Source of the DNA: Brevibacillus laterosporus LMG 15441
GTDB taxonomy: Bacteria; Bacillota; Bacilli; Brevibacillales; Brevibacillaceae
Length of the DNA stretch: 64,000 nt
Assembly (NCBI RefSeq): GCF_000219535.2
Contig: NZ_CP007806.1
Span: forward strand, 73,501 to 137,500
Reading direction: 5' to 3'
Position numbers and translations under genes: made by a program. This document shows, piece after piece, positions 52,320 through 61,128 of the stretch (its first letter is position 1; every line of letters starts with the position of its first letter). Under the pieces are notes generated by a model, which did not search any database, was not told the DNA's origin, and saw only the letters and a list, made by a program, of their open reading frames with translations.

Positions 52320-53261
52320 ATGACCACTATGAGTCACACCTCTTTCCAAGATTGTGCCCGGCGTTGGCGTGAAGTCGAGAACGAATTATCAATTGTTGTT
52401 CCTAAATCTTTACGGTCAGATACTTCCGCGTTATTGTTTTTGGAGGGCGTAGCAGCAACACCTATGTTGGATAAAGATGAAGAAATGCAATATTTGATTC
52501 AGTATCAGCGTGATGGTGATTTAGAAGCTCGCGAGATTCTAGTACGTGCTTATCTTCGTTATGTCGTAAACACTGCACTTCGTCATTTAAAAAAGGGAAT
52601 GCCGTTCCTTGATCTGATTCAAGAAGGAACAATTGGGTTATTTACCGCAATAGAAAAATTTGATATTACAAGAGGCGTCCGTTTATATCACTATTCGCAT
52701 TGGTGGATTTCACAAGCCATCACACGTGCTATCAGTGACAAAGGCCGTCTTATTCGCATACCTGTACACATGCATGAGCAAATACGCCTCTATCAAAAGA
52801 AAGTAATGCAATTGGCTCATTTGCTAAACCGCAATCCTGAACGACATGAGATTGCAACCTATTTAAATATTCCCATGGAAAAAATGGATACCATCGAGTA
52901 TGCTCTTCGTATTAAAATGGAGTCAATCGATGAGCAACCTGTTGAGCTCTACATGGAAGATGACGAAGAATTGCTAAGCTACGCTGAAATTGTTGATGAC
53001 AAAGAAAGCTCATTAGATGACTGGATTGAACGAGTTGATCTAAGGGACCAGGTCTTTGATGCTTTATCTGTCTTAAGTCCACGTTCGCAAGAAATCATTG
53101 CGATGCGCTTTGGACTGTATGATGATCAGGTTTATACGTTAGAGGAAGTAGGCAAGATGTTTGGTCTTACTCGCGAGCGTATACGTCAAATTGAAGCGAC
53201 TACGATTGAGCGATTGCGCAAACAGAAATGTTCACGCAACTTGATGGAGTACCTTTCCTAA
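52320..53261 (+). CDS. Group-2-like sigma-70 factor
   Basis: A 313-residue sigma-70 with a short region 1.2-like start (LFLEGVAATPMLDKDEE), region 2 (MPFLDLIQEGTIGLFTAIEK), region 3 (IRIPVHMHEQIRLYQKKVMQ) and region 4 (LEEVGKMFGLTRERIRQIEA). It resembles a primary sigma but lacks region 1.1. The promoter-melting part reads LYHYSHWWISQAITRAI where the primary sigma has FSTYATWWIRQAITRAI. Group-2 sigmas are unusual in Bacillales. ATG 52320 is 6 bases after GTGAGGG. It lies next to an ECF sigma operon and an HxlR regulator. Confidence 0.85.
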   Translation: MTTMSHTSFQDCARRWREVENELSIVVPKSLRSDTSALLFLEGVAATPMLDKDEEMQYLIQYQRDGDLEAREILVRAYLRYVVNTALRHLKKGMPFLDLIQEGTIGLFTAIEKFDITRGVRLYHYSHWWISQAITRAISDKGRLIRIPVHMHEQIRLYQKKVMQLAHLLNRNPERHEIATYLNIPMEKMDTIEYALRIKMESIDEQPVELYMEDDEELLSYAEIVDDKESSLDDWIERVDLRDQVFDALSVLSPRSQEIIAMRFGLYDDQVYTLEEVGKMFGLTRERIRQIEATTIERLRKQKCSRNLMEYLS

Positions 53262-53310
53262 GGTATGTCAAAAAAACATAATTCATTCATTGTCCCCATA
53301 ATTGGAGGTC

Positions 53311-53354
53311 AAAGGAGCTACATGCTAAGAAGCATGATCATGCTCCTTTTTATT
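53311..53354 (+). terminator. Terminator after the group-2 sigma gene
   Basis: AAAGGAGC pairs with GCTCCTTT around an inner ATGCT/AGCAT stem, followed by Ts. The short frame 53265-53450 crosses it and is rejected as a gene. The rest of the gap to 53618 is AT-rich with no supported feature. Confidence 0.8.
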
Positions 53355-53618
53355 GTCTATTTTTCTTGTGTCTGTGAAACTTCTTTTCAACCGAATAAAC
53401 TGAAAATTCTATCATTGAGTAGGGTTAACCCCCAAAGGTTTGTCTTATAGGCAGAAATCATTATACTATTTATATGAAGAAAGTAAATAAGTGAGTAGGC
53501 AAGTAGCCCATTTTTTTATTAGAAAGCGGGAAAACTACACTTTGAAAGGTATCTCCACTTCTGAAAACTTATTTTTGTAAAGTAGCTATGGTAAAATAAC
53601 TATAAGGGAGTGATAAAG

Positions 53619-53936
53619 ATGAGTGACCACCAATTGTGCCCAAAGCTTGAGACTGCTTTTGAATTGTTGGGAAAACGCTGGACGGGGTTAATTATTTGTG
53701 TGTTAATGACAGGGCCTAAGCGCTTTAAAGATATATCTGAAGTCATACCCGGTATGAGTGATCGGATGTTGGCGGAAAGATTTAAGGAGTTAGAACTAGC
53801 TGGTGTTTTAACGCGGAATGTTTATCCTGAAACCCCTGTGCGTATTGAATACGAGTTGACAGATAAAGGAAGAGGGTTAAAAACCGTCATGGATGCTGTG
53901 CAAACTTGGGCCGAATCATGGGTACATTCTAAATAA
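53619..53936 (+). CDS. HxlR-family transcription regulator
   Basis: A 105-residue winged-helix protein of the HxlR family. It has the typical CPKLETAFELLGKRWTGLII, then GPKRFKDISEVIPGMSDRML and the wing YETPVRIEYELTDKG-like part (PVRIEYELTDKGRGL). These proteins sense redox stress or aldehydes, and a Cys near the N-terminus (C8) is the usual sensor. ATG 53619 is 8 bases after AAGGGAG; GTG 53610 is not used. No target gene is adjacent. Confidence 0.88.
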   Translation: MSDHQLCPKLETAFELLGKRWTGLIICVLMTGPKRFKDISEVIPGMSDRMLAERFKELELAGVLTRNVYPETPVRIEYELTDKGRGLKTVMDAVQTWAESWVHSK

Positions 53937-53949
53937 GACTGGATGGAGG

Positions 53950-53980
53950 ACTCCTGCCTCATACGCGGGAGTTTTGTTGT
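53950..53980 (+). terminator. HxlR gene terminator
   Basis: ACTCCTGC (53950-53957) pairs with GCGGGAGT (53965-53972), then TTTG. The 180 bases to hslO show no other clear site. Confidence 0.7.
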
Positions 53981-54158
53981 TCATGAAATAGCTAATTGAT
54001 TGGATCAAAGTTACAAAAAACAAGAGAAATACTTTGGTGCAATCAATTACCTACAGTCAGACGACGGTAACCAGAGAGTGCTAAGACTAGCGAATGCGTA
54101 ATGAGCACACGAGGCACACTGAACTAAGAGAAGTAGAGGATATGCAAGGAGGACGCTT

Positions 54159-55037
54159 ATGAGTGACTATTTAGTAAGAGCAACGGGTTTTAATGGGAAT
54201 GTTCGAGCATTTGCTGCCCGCACGACAGGAATTGTAGAAGACATTAGAAAAAGACACGGTATGCTGAACACTGCTAGTGCAGCTTTAGGGCGAACGCTTA
54301 CAGTAACAGCGATGATGGGTGCTATGCTTAAAGGGGACGAACGTATTTCAGTCAAGATTAATGGGGGCGGTCCGATCGGTAGCATTTTTGCAGAGGCCAA
54401 TGCCCACGGTGAATTGCGGGCGTATGCAACCAATCCACAAGTTCATTTCGAGTTGAATGAACTTGGTAAGCTAGACGTTCGACGTGCAGTAGGTACAGAT
54501 GGATTTTTATACGTAACAAAGGATTTAGGTCTTCGAGAACCGTATCAAGGTAGTGTGCCGATTGTTTCCGGTGAGATTGGTGAGGATTTTAGTTATTATT
54601 TTGTGGTATCAGAGCAGACTCCGTCGGCTGTAGCTGTAGGTGTGCTGGTTAACCCTGAAGATCATTCCATTTTTGGATCAGGTGGGTTCATTCTGCAATT
54701 ACTTCCTGGTACTCCTGAAGAGGATATCGCGAAAATTGAAGAGAAAATTAGTAAATTGCCGCAGGTATCACGCTTAATTGCAGAAGGTATTACACCGGAG
54801 GAATTAATTGCTAAGGTATTGGATAACCCTACTATTCATAGTAAGCTAGATCTTACCTTTAATTGCGGGTGCTCTGCTGAAAAAGTGGGCAACACATTAG
54901 CTAGCTTAGGTAAGGCAGAATTAATGAGTATGCAAAGAGAAGAGGGCGGAGCTGAGGTTCACTGCCATTTTTGCAATGAACTTTACCAGTTCAACTATGA
55001 TGATTTGCAGGAAATCATTAATGATTTGGATAAATAA
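54159..55037 (+). CDS. hslO: Hsp33, redox-regulated chaperone
   Basis: A 292-residue Hsp33. The C-terminal zinc-binding redox switch has the two Cys pairs CGCSAEK and CHFC. GAMLKGDERISVKINGGGPI is the N-terminal substrate-binding block. Under oxidative stress it loses zinc, unfolds and holds denatured proteins. SD GGAGG precedes ATG 54159. It returns the window to the conserved B. subtilis order (coaX-hslO-yacD-cysK), after the inserted block. Confidence 0.95.
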   Translation: MSDYLVRATGFNGNVRAFAARTTGIVEDIRKRHGMLNTASAALGRTLTVTAMMGAMLKGDERISVKINGGGPIGSIFAEANAHGELRAYATNPQVHFELNELGKLDVRRAVGTDGFLYVTKDLGLREPYQGSVPIVSGEIGEDFSYYFVVSEQTPSAVAVGVLVNPEDHSIFGSGGFILQLLPGTPEEDIAKIEEKISKLPQVSRLIAEGITPEELIAKVLDNPTIHSKLDLTFNCGCSAEKVGNTLASLGKAELMSMQREEGGAEVHCHFCNELYQFNYDDLQEIINDLDK

Positions 55038-55051
55038 AGAATAAGAGACAA

Positions 55052-55118
55052 AACGGTGGAGACTAGAGCATGAGACATGTGCGATTGCTAACGACACGTC
55101 AACTACCGTTTTTTTCTT
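55052..55118 (+). terminator. hslO terminator
   Basis: AACGGT (55052-55057) pairs with ACCGTT (55105-55110), then T-rich sequence; the loop contains ACATGT and ACGACACGT pieces that may pair further. Confidence 0.55.
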
Positions 55119-55159
55119 GCCCTAATATTATAGAATTTTAATGAAATGGAGAGAAATGG

Positions 55160-56053
55160 ATGCGTAACGTTCGGTTTTTGTGGAGCTTGATTGGTGCGCT
55201 CATCTTGTTGTTAGCTGTTGTATCGGGTGCTTGGTATAAAGGCGCAGGTCTGGCGACGGTAGCTAAGGTAGGAGATGAAAATGTTACAGAGCAAGCGCTA
55301 AATTCACAATTAAAAGAGCGCTATGGAAAGCAGATGTTGGATCGAATAATTGATCACCAGCTCGTCTTCCAAGAAGCAAATCGTCTACAACTTACTGTTT
55401 CTGATCAGCGAGTTCAGGAAGAGATTCAAAGGATAAGAAGTCATTTCCCGCATGAGGGTGATATTCCTAGTGAGGTGCAGGATCGATTGGGACAGACTCC
55501 GGCCCAAATGGAGCAGGAGGTTCGCTATCAATTATTGTTGAAAAAGCTCGCTACTAAGAATGTAACAATAGGTGATGATGAACTGCGAGCTTATTTCCAG
55601 CAACACCAATCCGATTATATTCAACCGACCACCGTACATCTCTATCGCTTGTTAGTAAAAACGGAAGCCGAAGCTCAAAATTTATTCCAGGATCTATCAA
55701 AGGGAGCAGATTTTATTACGTTGGCTAAAGAGCGATCCATAGACGCCCACACAGCTCCCAATGGTGGAGATATGGGGATCGTTGTTTTAAAGGACGACTC
55801 TTTAACGGAAAATGAACAGTTCGCTCTTCAGGATATGAAAGTCAAGGAAGTATCTGCTCCCATTCCTGTTGAAGATGGTTATGCATTATTGCATATAACA
55901 GAACGGAAGGAAGAAGTGGTTCCAACCTTTGAACAGTCGAAGGAAAAGGTTTTTGAGGACATGGCGATTGCTAAAGCGGAGTCGTTTGATGAAATTTTAA
56001 ATCGTTTACGTAAAACGACCAAAGTAGAAGTGAAGGATTTAACATATCGTTGA
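55160..56053 (+). CDS. yacD: Membrane-anchored parvulin-type PPIase (YacD)
   Basis: A 297-residue protein with one N-terminal membrane segment (SLIGALILLLAVVSGAWYKG), a SurA-N-like helical part and a C-terminal PpiC domain from about residue 150 (LYRLLVKTEAEAQNLFQDLS; ERSIDAHTAPNGGDMGIV; VEDGYALLHITERK). It would help fold exported proteins. There is no lipobox, unlike the PrsA-like gene at 9685. It has its B. subtilis position between hslO and cysK. Confidence 0.88.
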   Translation: MRNVRFLWSLIGALILLLAVVSGAWYKGAGLATVAKVGDENVTEQALNSQLKERYGKQMLDRIIDHQLVFQEANRLQLTVSDQRVQEEIQRIRSHFPHEGDIPSEVQDRLGQTPAQMEQEVRYQLLLKKLATKNVTIGDDELRAYFQQHQSDYIQPTTVHLYRLLVKTEAEAQNLFQDLSKGADFITLAKERSIDAHTAPNGGDMGIVVLKDDSLTENEQFALQDMKVKEVSAPIPVEDGYALLHITERKEEVVPTFEQSKEKVFEDMAIAKAESFDEILNRLRKTTKVEVKDLTYR

Positions 56054-56079
56054 CGCTAATGAATATGATTTGTTATAAT
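56050..56079 (+). promoter_or_regulatory. cysK promoter
   Basis: TTGACG (56050-56055) and TATAAT (56074-56079), 18 bases apart, starting over the yacD stop. A CymR-type operator is expected for cysK in Bacillales, but I cannot assign one with confidence. Confidence 0.65.
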
Positions 56080-56133
56080 ACCTACAAATCCTAGCAAATT
56101 ACTCGGTGATGATTACTTGAGGGGGACAAAAAC

Positions 56134-57066
56134 ATGCGGGTTGCACAATCTATTACAGAACTGATTGGAAATACGCCATTAGTCAAACTCAATCGTGTCG
56201 TAACGGAAGACATGGCTGATATCTATTTAAAGCTGGAGTTCTTTAACCCCGGTAGCAGTGTGAAAGATCGTATTGCACTTTCTATGATCGAAACAGCCGA
56301 AGCGGAAGGTAAATTGAAGCTTGGCGATACCATAATTGAACCAACTAGCGGTAACACCGGGATCGGATTAGCGATGGTGGCTGCAGCGAAGGGATATCGT
56401 GCTATCTTGGTTATGCCAGATACCATGAGTATGGAAAGACGTAATTTGCTACGTGCGTATGGAGCGGAATTAATCTTGACCCCAGGAGCGGAAGGAATGG
56501 GAGGAGCGATTCGTAAAGCAGAAGAACTTGCTCGCGAGAACTCCGACTATTTTATCCCTCAGCAATTTAATAATAAAGCCAATCCTAAGGTACATCGAGA
56601 TACTACAGCAAAAGAGTTGCTTGAACAGGGAAAAGAGATCGGTGGTATTGACGCTTTTATTGCTGGTATCGGTACAGGTGGTACTATTACAGGCGTGGGT
56701 CAAGTGCTGAAAGAGGAATACCCAGAGGTAAAAATTTATGGGGTAGAACCTCAGGCCTCCCCGGTTTTGTCTGGAGGCAAACCAGGGCCGCATAAGATTC
56801 AAGGAATTGGTGCTGGATTCGTGCCGGAGATTTTGGATACGTCTATCTATGATGAAATTCTTCCTATTGAAAATGAAGCTGCTTTTGAGACAGCTCGTCG
56901 TGTGGCTAGGGAAGAAGGAATTCTAGGTGGAATTTCCTCAGGTGCGGCTATTTCAGCGGCTCTCGATGTAGCGAGTCGTTTAGGAAAAGGAAAAAAAGTT
57001 GTAGTTATTATTCCTAGCAATGGTGAACGCTATTTATCTACGCCACTTTATCATTTTGAGGATTAA
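56134..57066 (+). CDS. cysK: Cysteine synthase (O-acetylserine sulfhydrylase)
   Basis: A 310-residue PLP enzyme. The PLP Lys is in [14 protein letters not shown]; phosphate binding is [10 protein letters not shown] and the substrate loop [11 protein letters not shown]. It makes cysteine from O-acetylserine and sulfide, and in B. subtilis also works as a partner of CymR. SD GAGGGGG precedes ATG 56134. The pabB gene that follows cysK in B. subtilis is absent. Confidence 0.96.
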   Translation: MRVAQSITELIGNTPLVKLNRVVTEDMADIYLKLEFFNPGSSVKDRIALSMIETAEAEGKLKLGDTIIEPTSGNTGIGLAMVAAAKGYRAILVMPDTMSMERRNLLRAYGAELILTPGAEGMGGAIRKAEELARENSDYFIPQQFNNKANPKVHRDTTAKELLEQGKEIGGIDAFIAGIGTGGTITGVGQVLKEEYPEVKIYGVEPQASPVLSGGKPGPHKIQGIGAGFVPEILDTSIYDEILPIENEAAFETARRVAREEGILGGISSGAAISAALDVASRLGKGKKVVVIIPSNGERYLSTPLYHFED

Positions 57067-57101
57067 TATTGCTTCAGGCTTTTAAGCAGGAATAATGCTA
57101 T

Positions 57102-57139
57102 GGAAGTGGTTCGCACGCGTTGAGGGCCACTTCTTTTTG
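57102..57139 (+). terminator. cysK terminator
   Basis: GAAGTGG (57103-57109) pairs with CCACTTC (57127-57133), then TTTTTG. Confidence 0.8.
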
Positions 57140-57313
57140 TCGTTATAGAGCAACTAGTGCAGGAGCTGCTATCTTTATTGAAGGCCCATGAATCGTTGCT
57201 ATGAAATGAGTGAATTCGAAAAACAATCTTACAAAAGCTTCCAAATGATGACTTACAGCCACCAAGTCTGTATGTTATGATATATCAAGACCTATTGCTT
57301 TTGACCAATTGAC

Positions 57314-57341
57314 TTGAGAATGAAACACTTCTGTCTATATA
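57314..57341 (+). promoter_or_regulatory. Candidate pabA promoter
   Basis: TTGAGA (57314-57319) and TATATA (57336-57341), 16 bases apart. A TTGACT at 57309 is an alternative -35 with longer spacing. The leader from here to pabA is about 175 bases. Confidence 0.4.
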
Positions 57342-57406
57342 AGAATTAGTAAAGCTCAAAGCAGGCTGTACCCAAGCTGTTATAGGTATCAGGTATGATT
57401 ATTCTT

Positions 57407-57519
57407 GAGCGGAAAGAGTGCGATGAGTAGTGGAAAGAGAGCAGTGGTCTTGTGGAAAGTAGTTGAGCTGAGTGAAGAGTTTGAGAATGAGAGGCTGAAA
57501 AGCCGAGAGGAGAGCTGAG
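57407..57519 (+). promoter_or_regulatory. TRAP-like GAG/TAG repeat leader over the pabA SD
   Basis: Triplets are TAG 57460, GAG 57465, 57470, 57477, 57483 and 57489, then GAG 57505, 57510 and 57517, mostly 2-4 bases apart. The single large gap (57493-57504) is GGCT-GAAA-AGCC, a 4-bp hairpin with a GNRA loop, which would bring the flanking triplets together. Further GAG/TAG triplets lie at 57407-57439. The repeats cover the SD before ATG 57521. B. subtilis pabA (trpG) is translationally repressed by TRAP through nine such triplets. Confidence 0.55.
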
Positions 57520-57520
57520 T

Positions 57521-58111
57521 ATGATTATTATGATTGATAACTATGATTCCTTTACGTACAACCTAGTACAATTTGTTGGGGAGCTGGGTGAGGAGTTACG
57601 GGTATTTCGTAACGACAAAATCACGCTAGAGGAAATCGAAAATATGAATCCAGATTACCTGATGATTTCGCCAGGTCCTTGCACACCGAATGAAGCTGGG
57701 ATTAGTATGGATGTCGTTCGTCATTTTGCAGGGAAGATTCCGATTTTTGGCGTATGCCTTGGTCATCAATCAATAGGGCAAGTATTTGGCGGGAAAATAG
57801 TGCGAGCAGATCGGCTTATGCATGGAAAAACCTCGGAGGTATTGCATGATGGTAAGACCATTTTTGCATCCATACCTTCCCCATTCCAAGCTGCGCGCTA
57901 TCATTCGCTGGTGATCCAGGAAGAATCCATTCCAGAAGAATTAGAAATTACAGCTCGTACACCTGAAGGGGAGATAATGGCGATTCGTCATAGAGAGCTA
58001 CCTATCGAAGGTGTTCAATTTCACCCTGAATCCATTATTACTCAATATGGAAAGCAAATGTTGGAAAACTTTTTGACGGCTTATGCAAAAGAGACTCAAC
58101 CTATCAAATAA
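57521..58111 (+). CDS. pabA: Aminodeoxychorismate/anthranilate synthase glutaminase subunit
   Basis: A 196-residue class I glutamine amidotransferase. Motifs are [31 protein letters not shown], the catalytic Cys in [16 protein letters not shown] and the His-Glu pair GVQFHPES. It supplies ammonia to PabB, and probably also to TrpE, as the shared subunit does in B. subtilis. The SD GAGAGGAG lies in a run of GAG triplets, resembling a TRAP site. pabB is missing from this operon, and pabC comes next after a terminator. Confidence 0.96.
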   Translation: MIIMIDNYDSFTYNLVQFVGELGEELRVFRNDKITLEEIENMNPDYLMISPGPCTPNEAGISMDVVRHFAGKIPIFGVCLGHQSIGQVFGGKIVRADRLMHGKTSEVLHDGKTIFASIPSPFQAARYHSLVIQEESIPEELEITARTPEGEIMAIRHRELPIEGVQFHPESIITQYGKQMLENFLTAYAKETQPIK

Positions 58112-58127
58112 TGAACCATTACTTCAA

Positions 58128-58162
58128 AGCCACTTGCAAAAATGATTGCAGGTGGTTTTTTC
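58128..58162 (+). terminator. Terminator between pabA and pabC
   Basis: CCACTTGCA (58130-58138) pairs with TGCAGGTGG (58147-58155), then TTTTTTC. pabC would then need its own promoter or readthrough. Confidence 0.8.
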
Positions 58163-58281
58163 AGGAAAGAAATAAACCAAAATCACAGCAAGAGTGGTTC
58201 GAGGAAAGTTTTAGTTATGATACTATGATTTTATGTGCGACAGAAGAGAGATAAACGTCTTATAGCTAGGAGATTAAGCGG

Positions 58282-59127
58282 ATGTGGGTGTTTGTTAATG
58301 ATAAAATTGTACCCGCTCAACAAGCGGTAGTTTCAGCCATGGATCATGGCTTTTTATATGGTATCGGTCTATTTGAGACCATTCGTATATATCAAGGAAA
58401 ACCATGCTTTTGGAATGAGCATATGCTTCGTTTGGAAAATGGAATGACTGATTTACGCATTCGTCACAAGTGGGAGCGTAGTGACATATATCGTGCTGTG
58501 CAGGCTACTCTGGAGAAGAATAAGCTAGAGGATGCTTATGTACGGATTAGTGTTACTGGAGGAGCAGAAGGTGTTGGCTTGCATAGTGGTGTATATGAGC
58601 AGCCATCGCTTTATATTTTTGTCAAATCTGTAATGCCGATCGCAGAGCCTCCTATTGCCAAGAGGTTGAAAGTAATCTCCTTTCCAAGGCAGACGCAGGA
58701 AGGAAACCTACGTTTTAAATCTCATAATTATTTAAACTGTGCCCTTGGTAAACAAGAAATAGGAGGCGCACCGGATATAGAAGGTCTATTTTTGACAAAA
58801 GAAGGTTATATCTGTGAAGGGGTTGTCAGCAACGTGTTCTGGGTCAAGGACAATATCGTATATACGCCTTCCATTGATACTAATCTGTTAGCAGGAATTA
58901 CCCGAAATGCTGTCCTAACCATTGCACATACAGGTGGGTTTAATGTGGAGGAAGGACTTTATCCTCTTGAGGAACTATTTAAAGCTGATGAGGTGTTCGT
59001 AACCAACTCGATTCAGGAGATCGTACCGGTATCGACTGTTGAGAATGTAGAAGTTCCATACGTCTATGGAAAGCTGACCCAAAAGCTGCATGAAGCCTAC
59101 AGGCGATTGGTAGAATTGTCCAACTGA
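58282..59127 (+). CDS. pabC: 4-amino-4-deoxychorismate lyase
   Basis: A 281-residue fold-type IV PLP enzyme that releases pyruvate to form p-aminobenzoate. The PLP Lys is in LRFKSHNYLNCALGKQE. Other blocks are MDHGFLYGIGLFETIRIYQG and EGVVSNVFWVKDN. It resembles branched-chain and D-amino-acid aminotransferases, but the folate context supports the lyase role. ATG 58282 follows a weak SD, AGGAG. It starts the folate genes folP, folB and folK. Confidence 0.9.
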   Translation: MWVFVNDKIVPAQQAVVSAMDHGFLYGIGLFETIRIYQGKPCFWNEHMLRLENGMTDLRIRHKWERSDIYRAVQATLEKNKLEDAYVRISVTGGAEGVGLHSGVYEQPSLYIFVKSVMPIAEPPIAKRLKVISFPRQTQEGNLRFKSHNYLNCALGKQEIGGAPDIEGLFLTKEGYICEGVVSNVFWVKDNIVYTPSIDTNLLAGITRNAVLTIAHTGGFNVEEGLYPLEELFKADEVFVTNSIQEIVPVSTVENVEVPYVYGKLTQKLHEAYRRLVELSN

Positions 59128-59169
59128 TTATGTTATGCTTTCCACAATATAAAAAGGAGTTCGAAAAAG

Positions 59170-60033
59170 ATGAACCATGATCATGAGCGCTCTCAGACCA
59201 AATTTACATCACTATCATGTGGTACATATAATCTGCCGTTACACGAAAGAACATTAATTATGGGAATCCTTAACGTTACTCCTGACTCTTTTTCAGATGG
59301 AGGACGTTACAATCAGCTAGATGACGCTATGCGGCATGCTGAAAGGCTTGTAAAGGATGGAGCGGATATCATCGATGTAGGGGGAGAGTCGACACGGCCG
59401 GGTTCTCAGCTTATTAGTGCGGAACAAGAATTAGAGCGAATTATTCCGATTATCGAGCGCCTCTCCCGCGATATAGATGTACCGATCTCTGTTGATACCT
59501 ATAAAGCTCGCGTTGCCGACGAAGCATTGCGGGCAGGAGCCCATATTATTAATGACGTGTGGGGAGCAAAAAAAGACTCCGAAATGGCCGCTGTAGCTGC
59601 TAGATGGAATGTGCCGATTATCCTAATGCACAACCGAGAGCAGATGGAATACCAGGATTTCTTTCCTGACTACATAAAGGATTTACAGGAATCTATTCAA
59701 CTAGCTTTAGCAGCAGGCGTGTCAGAAGAGATGATCGTGCTTGACCCAGGTATTGGTTTTGCAAAAACATTGCAGCAAAATTTAGAAGCTATGCGTCGGT
59801 TGGATGATTTAGTGGCTCTTGGCTACCCTGTCTTACTGGGAACCTCACGAAAATCTATGATTGGTAAAGTTCTTGATTTACCTGTGGATGAACGTCTAGA
59901 GGGTACAATAGCAACGGTAGCGTTAGGCATTGAGAAAGGTTGTCATATCATGCGCGTGCACGATGTTAAGGCCATAAAACGAACAGCAATGATGATGGAC
60001 GCTATAAAAAAAGGGGCGCGTTACAATGGATAA
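59170..60033 (+). CDS. folP: Dihydropteroate synthase
   Basis: A 287-residue enzyme joining p-aminobenzoate to dihydropterin pyrophosphate; it is the target of sulfonamides. Signature blocks are IMGILNVTPDSFSDGGRY, DVGGESTRPGS and a C-terminal MRVHDVK. It overlaps folB by 8 bases. ATG 59170 is used, 16 bases after AAAGGAG, so a shorter form could be real. Confidence 0.95.
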   Translation: MNHDHERSQTKFTSLSCGTYNLPLHERTLIMGILNVTPDSFSDGGRYNQLDDAMRHAERLVKDGADIIDVGGESTRPGSQLISAEQELERIIPIIERLSRDIDVPISVDTYKARVADEALRAGAHIINDVWGAKKDSEMAAVAARWNVPIILMHNREQMEYQDFFPDYIKDLQESIQLALAAGVSEEMIVLDPGIGFAKTLQQNLEAMRRLDDLVALGYPVLLGTSRKSMIGKVLDLPVDERLEGTIATVALGIEKGCHIMRVHDVKAIKRTAMMMDAIKKGARYNG

Positions 60034-60391
60034 AATCTATTTTAATGGTATGGCTTTTTATGGTTACCATGGTGTTTTTCAAGAAGAGGCTAGGCTAGGT
60101 CAAAGGTTCTATGTTGATTTGGAGCTCTCACTTGATTTGCAAAAGGCTGCTGATACGGATCAGCTAGAATACACCGTTAATTATGCAGATATTTACGAAA
60201 GAGTGAAGGCTATCGTTGAAGGAGAGCGTTATCAGTTAGTGGAAAAATTGACGGCGCAGATTTGCGATGGTTTGTTGAGTGATTTTCCTTTAGATGAAGT
60301 CAAAGTAAAAGTAACAAAACCAGACCCTCCTATAGCAGGGCATTACCAGTCAGTTGCAATTGAGATGATTAGGAAGAAGGGAAGTAACTAG
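60026..60391 (+). CDS. folB: Dihydroneopterin aldolase
   Basis: A 121-residue enzyme of folate synthesis. FYGYHGVFQEEARLGQRF carries the active-site Tyr and the Glu (E). VEKLTAQICDGLL and KVKVTKPDPPIAGHY complete the pattern. It overlaps folP, and folK begins 1 base after it, so the three are translationally linked. Confidence 0.95.
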   Translation: MDKIYFNGMAFYGYHGVFQEEARLGQRFYVDLELSLDLQKAADTDQLEYTVNYADIYERVKAIVEGERYQLVEKLTAQICDGLLSDFPLDEVKVKVTKPDPPIAGHYQSVAIEMIRKKGSN

Positions 60392-60392
60392 C

Positions 60393-60923
60393 ATGGGCAA
60401 TCTTACAAAAGCATATATTGCCCTTGGATCTAATCAGGGAGAGCGAGAAGCTATGCTTAAAGGTGCCATCGCCTGGTTACACGCACATGATTTCATTCAA
60501 GTGTCTCGCCTTTCTTCTGTTTATGAGACTGATCCAGTGGGCTATCTTAACCAGCCTGCCTTTTTAAATATGGTGATTGAAATTGAAACAAGCTTAACGC
60601 CCCTTGAGTTATTGCAGACAGCCTTATCGATTGAGCAAAAATTAGGGAGAGTTCGTCTTGAGCGCTGGGGGCCGCGCAATATTGATATTGATCTGTTGCT
60701 TTTTGGAGAGGAAGAAGTGGCGTTGCCGAATTTGGTCATTCCTCATCCAGAAATGATTCATCGTGCTTTTGTACTAATTCCGCTTCAAGAGGTATGGCAT
60801 GGAGTTATTCCGGGAACAGATTTATCCATAGAAGAAGCAATCCATCAATGTATAGAAACGCAGGGGGTACAGGTATGGGGGACATTAGATTGGGGAGCCG
60901 AATCAGAGCGTTCCGCAAATTAA
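60393..60923 (+). CDS. folK: HPPK, 6-hydroxymethyl-dihydropterin pyrophosphokinase
   Basis: A 176-residue pyrophosphokinase. It has AYIALGSNQGEREAML, PVGYLNQPAFLNMVIEIET and the catalytic RWGPRNIDIDLLLFG with the two metal-binding Asp. It activates the pterin for FolP. The yazB gene starts inside its 3' end in another frame, overlapping by 49 bases. Confidence 0.96.
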   Translation: MGNLTKAYIALGSNQGEREAMLKGAIAWLHAHDFIQVSRLSSVYETDPVGYLNQPAFLNMVIEIETSLTPLELLQTALSIEQKLGRVRLERWGPRNIDIDLLLFGEEEVALPNLVIPHPEMIHRAFVLIPLQEVWHGVIPGTDLSIEEAIHQCIETQGVQVWGTLDWGAESERSAN

Positions 60924-61096
60924 AAGGCTTTACACAACAGCAATTAGCCAGTGAGATGGGTGTATCATTATCGTTTGTGGGTACCTTGGAGCGAGGAACC
61001 AAACCACCGACTGAACTGGTATTACGGAAGATAGCCAACACTTTACAAGTTGAATATGAGGAATTATGTGCTATAAATAAAGGGAATGAAAAGTAG
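60875..61096 (+). CDS. yazB: YazB, Xre-type helix-turn-helix protein
   Basis: A 73-residue Cro/C1-type HTH protein: [20 protein letters not shown] then [19 protein letters not shown]. It has no other domain. The gene starts within folK, after AGGGGGT, and matches the yazB gene located between folK and dusB in B. subtilis. Its target is unknown. Confidence 0.85.
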   Translation: MGDIRLGSRIRAFRKLKGFTQQQLASEMGVSLSFVGTLERGTKPPTELVLRKIANTLQVEYEELCAINKGNEK

Positions 61097-61128
61097 GCAG
61101 CGTTCCTTCGCTTAAGGAGGTTTTATAT

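Noticed and set aside
53265..53450. Frame of 61 codons after the group-2 sigma gene
   Set aside because: It runs through an obvious terminator and has no SD; the hydrophobic stretch comes from the AT-rich sequence.
54000..54158. hslO leader examined for a T-box or other riboswitch
   Set aside because: No T-box consensus, specifier stem or antiterminator could be found.
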